A stretch of 64,000 bases of DNA from Clostridium sp. (lineage in GTDB: Bacteria; Bacteroidota; Bacteroidia; Bacteroidales; Bacteroidaceae). Location: contig JAMPGY010000011.1 of the NCBI GenBank assembly GCA_023663705.1, positions 1-64,000 on the forward strand, in the 5' to 3' direction. Made by a program: the position numbers and the translations under genes. This document shows, piece after piece, positions 1 to 6,760 of the stretch (the first letter of the stretch is position 1; each line of letters starts with the position of its first letter). Under the pieces are notes generated by a model. It made no database searches and had not been told where the DNA came from. It saw only the letters and a program-made list of their open reading frames with translations.

Positions 1-108
1 CGGAAATTTTCGGCAGTCTTTTATATTTTTCCCCACTATTTTTCTACTGAGCCATAAATCTACCGAACTGCTCACATGCTATATTCAAACAAAAAATACA
101 TTGGATTC

Positions 109-139
109 TTTGTACGGATTGAATTTATTACTAATTTTG
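109..139 (+). promoter_or_regulatory. Bacteroides-type promoter for the Fur-family gene
   Basis: A TTTG (-33) at 109-112 and TAATTTTG (-7, fits TAnnTTTG) at 132-139 are separated by 19 nt, the usual spacing for the Bacteroidetes primary sigma factor. It lies 36 nt upstream of the start codon at 176. The upstream 100 nt are AT-rich. No clear operator was recognised. Confidence 0.7.
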
Positions 140-175
140 TAACCATTACAATTAAGTTAATAACACTTGTAAGGT

Positions 176-601
176 ATGCTTAGCAACAACCAGATAATAG
201 ACTTGCTTCAACAGGCAAACATAAGACCGTCTGTGCACAGGATTGCCGTGCTGGAGTATGTGGCCAACCGCCACACCCACCCCACAGCCGACGAAGTCTT
301 CACCGCACTTATTGCAGATTTTCCCACGGTGTCGAGAACCACCGTCTACAATTCCCTGCACACCCTGGTGGAGGCCGGACTGCTCAAGGAGCTGGAAATA
401 GAAAGCAATTCCACACGCTACGACCTGGCGCGCCAGCTGCCACACAGCCATTTCAGATGCACCCGTTGCGGAGTCATCTTCGACATGGCGCTGCCCGCCG
501 GGCTCAACGACATCGTGCAGGCCGGCTTTATCGTACAGGCCACGGAATTGTACTTCTCGGGCATCTGCCCGGAATGTGCCGCTGCATCAGCAAAAAAATA
601 A
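176..601 (+). CDS. Fur family transcriptional regulator (PerR-like)
   Basis: This 141-residue protein has the standard Fur/PerR length. Its N-terminal half is a winged helix with the family's recognition-helix segment SRTTVYNSLHTL (about residues 53-64). The C-terminal half is a dimerisation domain with two CxxC pairs, CTRCG near 96 and CPEC near 131, which bind structural zinc in PerR-type proteins. The family represses peroxide-defence or metal genes in response to H2O2 or metal. The next gene, 37 nt downstream on the same strand, is rubrerythrin, a peroxide-reducing protein, so a PerR-type role is the best inference over iron-responsive Fur. The ATG at 176 follows the promoter at 109-139. 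Confidence 0.9.
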   Translation: MLSNNQIIDLLQQANIRPSVHRIAVLEYVANRHTHPTADEVFTALIADFPTVSRTTVYNSLHTLVEAGLLKELEIESNSTRYDLARQLPHSHFRCTRCGVIFDMALPAGLNDIVQAGFIVQATELYFSGICPECAAASAKK

Positions 602-638
602 TCACATTATATATTAACTACTTTAAACTTACTGAACA

Positions 639-1181
639 ATGAAAGAACTGAAAGGAACCAAGACAGAGAAGAACCTCATGGAGGCATTTGCCGGTGAATC
701 ACAGGCACGCAACAAGTACACCTACTATGCTTCGAAAGCCCGCAAGGAGGGTTATGAGCAAATTGCCGCCCTCTTTGAGGAGACGGCTCAGAACGAGAAA
801 GAGCACGCCAAACTGTGGTTCAAGTATCTACACGGCGATGACGTGCCCGACACAATGACCAACCTGCGCGATGCTGCCGACGGCGAGAACTACGAATGGA
901 CCGACATGTACGACCGCATGGCTGCCGAAGCCGAGGAAGAGGGCTTCACCCAGATTGCCTACCGCTTCAGAGCCGTGGCCGCCATCGAGCGTCATCACGA
1001 GGAGCGCTACCGCCGCCTGCTGCAGAACATCGAAGAGGGCATCGTCTTCTCCCGCGAAGGCGACGCAGTGTGGATCTGCCGCAACTGCGGACACGTTGTG
1101 GTGGGCAAGAATGCTCCTACCGTTTGCCCCGTCTGCTCGCATCCGCAGAGCTTCTTTGAGATAGAAGCCGGCAATTATTAA
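639..1181 (+). CDS. rbr: Rubrerythrin
   Basis: This 180-residue protein has the usual rubrerythrin architecture. The N-terminal ferritin-like four-helix bundle (about 1-140) carries the di-iron ligands, seen as E-rich segments [11 protein letters not shown] near 16-26 and an ExxH motif (NEKEH) near 50. The C-terminal rubredoxin-type domain has CRNCGH near 145 and CPVCSH near 162 for the FeS4 centre. The family reduces hydrogen peroxide to water in the cytoplasm of anaerobes, using NADH-derived electrons. It sits 37 nt behind the PerR-like regulator, which probably controls it, and is followed by a hairpin at 1209. Confidence 0.95.
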   Translation: MKELKGTKTEKNLMEAFAGESQARNKYTYYASKARKEGYEQIAALFEETAQNEKEHAKLWFKYLHGDDVPDTMTNLRDAADGENYEWTDMYDRMAAEAEEEGFTQIAYRFRAVAAIERHHEERYRRLLQNIEEGIVFSREGDAVWICRNCGHVVVGKNAPTVCPVCSHPQSFFEIEAGNY

Positions 1182-1208
1182 GCGTTGCCACATCCCGACA
1201 GCAACCGA

Positions 1209-1246
1209 CCGTGAGGGTGTACGTCAACCGTCACGGCCGGTTTTTA
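1209..1246 (+). terminator. Rho-independent terminator after rubrerythrin
   Basis: CCGTGA (1209-1214) pairs with TCACGG (1231-1236), followed by CCGG and a run of five T (1241-1245). The stem is short but the position, 28 nt after the rbr stop, fits. Confidence 0.55.
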
Positions 1247-1362
1247 TGTTCCCTCATACAGGCCACATCGACCTGCTCCGCATCTGCACATTGCCGCCCC
1301 CGCATAAGGCCATGGAAACGGGCAGCCTGTACGGCTACTTTACTTATACGATCATTAGTCTC

Positions 1363-1449
1363 TTACTTTCGTAGAAGTAAACTTGTAATTCCCATTAAAA
1401 TAAACCTTTACTCCACGCAGAAGTAAGCCTTTACTCCATGTGGAAGTAA
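1363..1449. repeat. Short near-palindromic repeats TTACT-N-AGTAA, 23-nt spacing
   Basis: Three copies of a motif starting TTACT and ending AGTAA occur at 1363-1380, 1408-1426 and 1431-1449. The last two (TTACTCCACGCAGAAGTAA and TTACTCCATGTGGAAGTAA) are 23 nt apart start to start. A further partial motif (AAAGTAAAC) follows at about 1454. Each could form a small hairpin. The 403-nt gap between rbr and the small gene at 1585 holds no other gene I can support. Confidence 0.6.
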
Positions 1450-1521
1450 CAACAAAGTAAACCCCACTCGACAAACGGAACAAACATGTACCTGATTATC
1501 ATCGAAAGACTTAAGGGAACA

Positions 1522-1568
1522 CAAAAAAAGAGCCATATCCCGCCGGAAATTCCCGGGTATATGGCTCT
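1522..1568 (-). terminator. Terminator of the AICAR transformylase / small basic protein unit
   Basis: On the minus strand AGAGCCATAT (1568-1559) pairs with ATATGGCTCT (1538-1529), with extra pairing of CCCGGG toward the loop, followed by TTTTTTT (1529-1523). This is a textbook intrinsic terminator 17 nt after the stop of the small gene. Confidence 0.85.
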
Positions 1569-1584
1569 CGTTATACTTGCTGTT

Positions 1585-1794
1585 TTATCCGTTCTTATGT
1601 CGGTTGGCCCGCTTGCGGCGTATCTCGGCTTTCATCTTGGCCGAGCCCGAACCGTGGGAACCGGTAATATAGGATTTCTTCTTGGCCTTTGTCTTCACCT
1701 TGTTCTCGGCCGGCCGCTCTTTCTTGCTGCCACCGCGAAAGACAATGCCGCCCGTTATCACCTTGTCTATGTCGTCTCCTCCGAAATTTGCCAT
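1585..1794 (-). CDS. Small basic protein of unknown function
   Basis: This 69-residue gene has an ATG at 1794, 13 nt after the stop codon of the AICAR transformylase, and a terminator just beyond its stop. It begins MANFGGDDIDKV and ends in a Lys/Arg-rich tail (KMKAEIRRKRANRHKNG). The middle is also basic (KVKTKAKKK) with a small Gly/Ser/His stretch (TGSHGSGS). No signal peptide or membrane segment is visible. The charge suggests a nucleic-acid or ribosome-associated protein, but I do not recognise the family. Its spacing and shared terminator make co-transcription with the upstream purine gene likely. Confidence 0.6.
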   Translation of the reverse strand: MANFGGDDIDKVITGGIVFRGGSKKERPAENKVKTKAKKKSYITGSHGSGSAKMKAEIRRKRANRHKNG

Positions 1795-1807
1795 ACGATG
1801 CAGGGAA

Positions 1808-2989
1808 TTAATGGTGGAACAGGCGCACACCGGTGAAGGCCATGGCAATGCCATACTTGTCGCAGGTGGAGATGACATGGTCGTCGCGCACGCTACCGCC
1901 GGCCTGTGCCACATACTGCACACCACTCTTATGGGCACGCTCGATATTGTCGCCGAAGGGGAAGAAGGCATCCGAACCCAGAGCCACACCGGTGTTTCCG
2001 GCCAGCCATTCTTTCTTCTCCTCGCGGGTAAGCGGCTCAGGCTTCTCGGTGAAGAACTTCTGCCATTCACCGTCGGCCAGCACGTCCATATAGTCGTCGC
2101 TGATGTATATGTCGATGGTGTTGTCGCGGTCGGCACGGCGTATCTTCTCCACAAAAGGCAGATTCATCACCTTGGGATGCTGACGCAGATACCAGATGTC
2201 GGCCTTGTTGCCGGCCAGGCGAGTGCAGTGGATACGGCTCTGCTGTCCGGCACCGATGCCGATGGCCTGTCCGTCTTTCACGTAACACACCGAGTTGCTC
2301 TGGGTGTATTTGAGGGTGATGAGGGCTATCACCAGGTCGCGGCGCGCCTCCTCGGGGAAGTTTTTGTTTGCCGTGGGTATATTCTCAAACAGGGCGGGGT
2401 CGTTGAGGTTCACTTCGTTGCGTCCCTGCTCAAAGGTGATGCCGAACACCTGCTTGCGCTCAATGGGTTCGGGCACGTAGTCGGGATTGATGCGGATTAC
2501 ATTGTACGTGCCGTTGCGTTTCTCACGCAGTATCTGCAGGGCACCGTCGGTGAAGGCGGGGGCTATCACGCCGTCCGATACCTCACGCTTGATAAGCGTG
2601 GCCGTGGCCTCATCGCAGGTGTCGCTCAGCGCAATGAAGTCGCCGTAACTCGACATGCGGTCGGCACCGCGCGCACGGGCGTAAGCGCAGGCAATCGGCG
2701 TGAGGGGGAGCTTCACATCATCCACAAAATAAATCTTCTTCAGCGTGTCGCTCAGCGGAAGTCCCACGGCGGCCCCGGCCGGAGACACGTGTTTGAAAGA
2801 AGCGGCCGAAGGCAGACCTGTGGCGGCTTTCAGTTCCTTGACCAGCTGCCAGCTGTTGAGCGCATCCAGAAAGTTAATGTAACCGGGACGGCCGTTCAAT
2901 ACTTCGATGGGTAACTCTCCTTCGATCATGTAGATGCGCGAAGGCTTCTGATTCGGATTGCATCCGTACTTCAATGCCAATTCTTTCAT
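1808..2989 (-). CDS. Stand-alone AICAR formyltransferase (PurH C-terminal domain type)
   Basis: This 393-residue protein corresponds to the formyltransferase domain of PurH without the N-terminal IMP cyclohydrolase domain. It would transfer a formyl group from 10-formyl-THF to AICAR, the penultimate step of IMP synthesis, in the cytoplasm. The catalytic Lys-His pair is in SFKHVSPAGAA near residue 65. QSNSVCYVKDGQAIGIGAG and QQSRIHCTRLAG further on are typical of the fold, and the C-terminus ends IAMAFTGVRLFHH. The ATG at 2989 is preferred over an upstream TTG at 2998. IMP cyclohydrolase must come from elsewhere, for example a full-length purH. Such short paralogues are known in Bacteroides. 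Confidence 0.85.
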   Translation of the reverse strand: MKELALKYGCNPNQKPSRIYMIEGELPIEVLNGRPGYINFLDALNSWQLVKELKAATGLPSAASFKHVSPAGAAVGLPLSDTLKKIYFVDDVKLPLTPIACAYARARGADRMSSYGDFIALSDTCDEATATLIKREVSDGVIAPAFTDGALQILREKRNGTYNVIRINPDYVPEPIERKQVFGITFEQGRNEVNLNDPALFENIPTANKNFPEEARRDLVIALITLKYTQSNSVCYVKDGQAIGIGAGQQSRIHCTRLAGNKADIWYLRQHPKVMNLPFVEKIRRADRDNTIDIYISDDYMDVLADGEWQKFFTEKPEPLTREEKKEWLAGNTGVALGSDAFFPFGDNIERAHKSGVQYVAQAGGSVRDDHVISTCDKYGIAMAFTGVRLFHH

Positions 2990-3047
2990 ATTTTGCAATA
3001 AATTAGATTCTCTTTCAGCGAAACAAAGCGGTCTCTGCTCCTGCCTG

Positions 3048-3055
3048 CAAAGATA
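3048..3055 (-). promoter_or_regulatory. Probable -7 box for the AICAR transformylase gene
   Basis: The minus strand reads TATCTTTG, a perfect TAnnTTTG box, about 59 nt upstream of the ATG at 2989. I do not see a clean TTTG at the -33 position. Confidence 0.5.
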
Positions 3056-3116
3056 CGATTATTCCGCCATACGGAAAAATAGTTATCCGCCCTTTTTGCC
3101 AAACCCGCCCAACAGA

Positions 3117-3166
3117 CATCGCCGCCACACGGCCGGCTTCTGACTAGCGGACGTGTGACGGCGATG
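3117..3166 (-). terminator. Strong hairpin after the fimbrial operon
   Basis: The 15-nt arms at 3117-3131 and 3152-3166 pair with a single mismatch (CATCGCCG-x-CACACG). It lies 22 nt past the last fimbrial gene. No T run follows on the minus strand, so it may act with another factor or protect the mRNA end. Confidence 0.5.
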
Positions 3167-3187
3167 CCATCTGTATATCAAGCAGAC

Positions 3188-4696
3188 TCAGTCTCTGTCC
3201 TTCACCGGACGGACGGAGTGCCCCATGTAGCGGTCGTAGCTGAACACCAGCTTGCTACCCTGCATGAACATCATGCGGACAGCCTTGGTTCCGGTGGAAC
3301 TGTTGGCATCGAGCGTGCCCGACCAGTAGCATCCGCCCGTACCCACCATCTGGCTTTCGTAGCCCACACGGGCTCCCGCCGCCGGCAGGAAGATGCTGTT
3401 GCCGTTGGGGCCGGTCACCTTGCAGCCCCACACGCCCTTGTAGGTCCCCCAGGCCCATGTGCAACGGGCCGACAGCAATTCGTCGAAGTGGGCCAGCGTG
3501 GGTATGCGCCAGGTGCCGCCCCATTGTGCACGGGCGATATCGTATTCCGTGCCGCTTATCTCCAACGGCGGGTTGACCGACGGATAACTGTCGTTGTTGG
3601 TGGTAATGAGCACACCGGTCGGGTCGGCCCATCCGTACAGGCCGCCATACTCCTCGGGCCGTGTGGCACCCACATTGCGGGAAGCCCAGTTCACGCTCAG
3701 TCCCAGGTCGATTTCCTCACCCTCAGTGATGTCGCCCAGCACGGTCATGTCGGTGAGCGACAAACCGTAATTAAAAGTCTTGCCACTCTCGTATTGCGTG
3801 TGCAGATCCTTTGGCTGTGTAGCCGTGCGTACCTGCCCGTCGGGCATGGTGATGCGGAACAGCTGCGCGTCCGGCTCCACGGTCTGGGGCACCACAATGG
3901 CACAGCAGGTTTTCGTGATGGTCTTTCCCTCGCTTACCGTGAAGTCGGCCGCCGTAAGTTCCATATTGGCCACGGCCACCGTCTTCGGTTCGGCCGCACC
4001 GGTCACCTCACCCGTCAGCAAATCCACCTCACACTGCGTGTTCACATCAAGCATTTCCACCTTTATGGTGCCGAAACGGGTGACCGACGCCTTCTCTATC
4101 TCCAGCGTCACCATCACTTTGGTGAGCAGATGGCGGAATCCCATCTGCACCATACCCCGCGTACGGAAGGGGTTGGTGACGTCTCCCGCCGGCTCCGCCC
4201 ACAGGAGGTCGCTGGCGATGACGGCCTCATCCTCGCGCTGGTCGGTCTGTACGGCAAAGGTCCTGCGGTTCCAGTCCTCAGCGGAGTCTTCCGCCCCACT
4301 CCACTCTTCCTGATAAGGGGCATAGGTATAGGCGCTCACCAGCTCGGTCTCTTCCTCGGGATAGTACAACACCGTATTCAGGTTCAACCGTCCACTGCCG
4401 TCCGCCACAGCCTTCACATTGTGATAACAGTCTTCCGGCTGTGCGGCACGCACATAGATACCTGTCTCCAATCCATTGGCAAGGGCATCGCCCTGCAACG
4501 TGGTGTTCACGCCTCGTGTGAGCGTGGGCGTAGCATAGGAGAAACGGATGGGCTGCCGACCGTCTGTCATTTCCGCCTGCGTGTTCTCCGTCATTTCATC
4601 CTCGCTGCACGAGGCTGTGAGCAGGCATCCGGCCAACATCATCACGCATAGGCTCCAAAAGCCGCATCTTCCTTTATGTAGTTTTCCAGCTGTCAT
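3188..4696 (-). CDS. Fimbrillin-like lipoprotein with C-terminal FISUMP-type domain
   Basis: This 502-residue protein has a lipoprotein signal peptide with lipobox LLTASC (Cys near 30) followed by acidic residues. The N-terminal 330 residues resemble the Mfa/FimA-type fimbrillin fold, with a Thr-Arg-Gly site (LTRGV near 60) and HLLTKV near 180. From about residue 325 a separate domain (EIDLGLSVNWASRNVGA, GGTWRIPT, then YWSGTLDA and GHSVRPVKD at the end) matches the Fibrobacter succinogenes major paralogous (FISUMP) module. It is the last gene of the operon, 8 nt after the barrel protein, which suggests a tip or accessory fimbrial subunit. The organisation is known for Bacteroides minor fimbrillins; the tip role is inference. 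Confidence 0.75.
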   Translation of the reverse strand: MTAGKLHKGRCGFWSLCVMMLAGCLLTASCSEDEMTENTQAEMTDGRQPIRFSYATPTLTRGVNTTLQGDALANGLETGIYVRAAQPEDCYHNVKAVADGSGRLNLNTVLYYPEEETELVSAYTYAPYQEEWSGAEDSAEDWNRRTFAVQTDQREDEAVIASDLLWAEPAGDVTNPFRTRGMVQMGFRHLLTKVMVTLEIEKASVTRFGTIKVEMLDVNTQCEVDLLTGEVTGAAEPKTVAVANMELTAADFTVSEGKTITKTCCAIVVPQTVEPDAQLFRITMPDGQVRTATQPKDLHTQYESGKTFNYGLSLTDMTVLGDITEGEEIDLGLSVNWASRNVGATRPEEYGGLYGWADPTGVLITTNNDSYPSVNPPLEISGTEYDIARAQWGGTWRIPTLAHFDELLSARCTWAWGTYKGVWGCKVTGPNGNSIFLPAAGARVGYESQMVGTGGCYWSGTLDANSSTGTKAVRMMFMQGSKLVFSYDRYMGHSVRPVKDRD

Positions 4697-4704
4697 ATCT
4701 GTAT

Positions 4705-6747
4705 TTAGAAGTGGAACGAGGTTCCGATATTAAATTTTACCAACAATGATTTCTTGTCCACCATCACGCCACGTCCGATGAATCCGTCCTTGAGGAAGTA
4801 TTGCATCTCGGGTTCGGCATACACACTCCAGCGCGGGGTAATCCGGTAGTCCACCGTCATGCCACCGTTGAGTGCCCAAGCCCCGCTACCCTTCATGTCC
4901 TTGACAATCGGAGTGGCATTGTCGCCCACCACGAGTTCCTTTTCGTAAAGGTGTCCCTTTTGGGTGAGATAAAGTGCATAGGCCGGGCCGAAGTTGAAGT
5001 ACACATTCAGTTTGCGGTCGGGATTATAGCCCTGATAGAGGTTGGACAGATTGACCATCAGCTGCACCTTGGTGTTGAGCAGTCCGTAGGTGAAGTGCCA
5101 CTGCGACTCGTAGCGGCGGGTGAATCCGTTCCAGTCCACCTCGTAATCGGTATCGGTGTTGCGGTTGAAAGTCATGTATTCCACGCCCACCTTCACGCCT
5201 GCGAAAGCAAAGGGTTGATAACCGACTTGCAATCCTGCGGCCATGTTCATCGTCTGGTCGCCCACACGCTTCAGGTTGGCCACCTGCTTCAGTCCGCCCA
5301 CCTGTGCGCTGACGAAGATGTCGCGTCTGAACTCACTGTAGCTGTGATGCTTGCGTTCCGCTTCCTGCGGACGGATAAAGCGCGCGCCAGCATTGAGATA
5401 AAGCAGACGGTCTGTGAATTTCTTTTCTGCCGGGATGTTGGAGTAAGGCATCACATACTTTGCCCACAGCACACGCGGTTCGATAAAAAGTGCCGTGCTG
5501 TGGCTCACATTGTAGAGTCCTTGCACAGCCATCGTGAATCCGATATAATTACATTTCAATCCGTTTCGCGAATCTTTCACGTACTTGACCATACGTCCCA
5601 ACTCACCGCCCATTGACAGGTTGACATCGAACATACGGTATTGCGTGCGTGCTTTCTTAGAGAAATGAAGGGGATTGAGCATCACCTCCGCACGTCCGGA
5701 AAAGAGGGCGGCACGATAGTGATCCTCGTAAGCAGGTCGGCTGGCCGTCGCCGAAGTCATGTAGCGGCTGTAGAGGTAATCGGAAGCCTGTCCGCTGATG
5801 CGTGCGCCCACAAGGGGGTCGAACCATTTACCCACAGTCAAGGTGTAGCCTGTCCCCATGGTTTGCCCGATGTTGTCCAACCGGCGTGTGCCGAAGAAGG
5901 TAAGTCCCTGCGAAGCTTCTATGAAGAGGTTGCCGTTGTGCGTAGTTCCGGCCAGATATTCTTTCTCGCGTCCGAAGCGCACACTCACACCGGCCTTCAC
6001 GCCGTATTGTATATCGTGGTTGGCAGGGTTTCCCTTTCCACCCGAATGGTCAATCTGGTCGGTGGCTATGGCAAAGAACGGTTCGGCAAACAGTTCGGCA
6101 TTGCGCCCGATGTGGAACGCGCCGTGCAGTCCCACCTGCCCTTTATACACGCGTTCCTTATGTCCCCTCAGATGGGAGGAGATGACACCGATACCGAGTG
6201 TACCGGTCAGGCTGAACAGGCGGTCGGGATTGTATCCGTTGAGGTAAGACGTGAAGTTGAACATATAGTCCAGGTCTACCCCCGCCTGCTGTATGTCGCG
6301 CAGATTCTGGTCCAAGGTGTAACGCTGATAGGTGGCGGTGAGCCGGACACCGTGCAACCGATTGAAATAGTTTCCGATGAACAGGCTCAGAGGTATACCG
6401 GCTTCCATATCTCGTCCTCCACGCGGCGTTACCTTGGACACACCGGCACTGGCGCCCAAGAAGATATGATCGTAGAAATAGTTGCGGAACTTTTGGCCTT
6501 TCTCGATGTATCGGGGCTGAAGAATATATTGTTCTGGACGAATCATATCCATATTCTTTTGCCGTTGAGACATAGGCACTACCGTATCTGCGACCACACT
6601 CTTAACAGAATCTACAACAAGTGAATCAATGGAAGAATGCAGAGTATCCTTCACGTGAGCAAATGTATCCAGCGCCATGCTTTCCATTGAAGAAAACGAC
6701 AATAGGCACACCGAAAGACGGATTAATATTTTTATATTTGCTTTCAT
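4705..6747 (-). CDS. Outer-membrane protein with three tandem barrel-like repeats
   Basis: This 680-residue protein starts with a signal peptide and a Ser/Asp/Val-rich linker to about 70. It then contains three homologous units at about 93-258, 272-458 and 474-680. The units share four landmarks in order: an opening strand (IFLGASAGV / LFIEASQGL / IFVSAQVGG), a middle segment (NGYNPDRLFSLTG / KKARTQYRMFDVNL / QGYNPDRKLNVYFN), a penultimate strand (LFAEPFFAIA / LFIEPRVLWA / VYAEPEMQYF) and a closing strand (YGVKAGVSVRF / LYLNAGARF / VKFNIGTSFHF). Alternating aromatic/polar strands and the terminal Phe are typical of outer-membrane barrels. Unit size matches the 8-strand DUF3575 proteins of this operon. 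It probably anchors or exports fimbrial subunits. The exact family is not recognised. Confidence 0.7.
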   Translation of the reverse strand: MKANIKILIRLSVCLLSFSSMESMALDTFAHVKDTLHSSIDSLVVDSVKSVVADTVVPMSQRQKNMDMIRPEQYILQPRYIEKGQKFRNYFYDHIFLGASAGVSKVTPRGGRDMEAGIPLSLFIGNYFNRLHGVRLTATYQRYTLDQNLRDIQQAGVDLDYMFNFTSYLNGYNPDRLFSLTGTLGIGVISSHLRGHKERVYKGQVGLHGAFHIGRNAELFAEPFFAIATDQIDHSGGKGNPANHDIQYGVKAGVSVRFGREKEYLAGTTHNGNLFIEASQGLTFFGTRRLDNIGQTMGTGYTLTVGKWFDPLVGARISGQASDYLYSRYMTSATASRPAYEDHYRAALFSGRAEVMLNPLHFSKKARTQYRMFDVNLSMGGELGRMVKYVKDSRNGLKCNYIGFTMAVQGLYNVSHSTALFIEPRVLWAKYVMPYSNIPAEKKFTDRLLYLNAGARFIRPQEAERKHHSYSEFRRDIFVSAQVGGLKQVANLKRVGDQTMNMAAGLQVGYQPFAFAGVKVGVEYMTFNRNTDTDYEVDWNGFTRRYESQWHFTYGLLNTKVQLMVNLSNLYQGYNPDRKLNVYFNFGPAYALYLTQKGHLYEKELVVGDNATPIVKDMKGSGAWALNGGMTVDYRITPRWSVYAEPEMQYFLKDGFIGRGVMVDKKSLLVKFNIGTSFHF

Positions 6748-6760
6748 TTTCTTAATTCAA

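Noticed and set aside
3117-3166. Hairpin as a riboswitch of the purine gene
   Set aside because: It lies outside the transcribed leader of the AICAR transformylase (promoter at 3048) and is simply placed at the end of the fimbrial operon.
3155-4651. 498-codon open frame on the plus strand
   Set aside because: It is the antisense of the FISUMP-type fimbrillin lipoprotein, whose signal peptide, motifs and operon context are clear.
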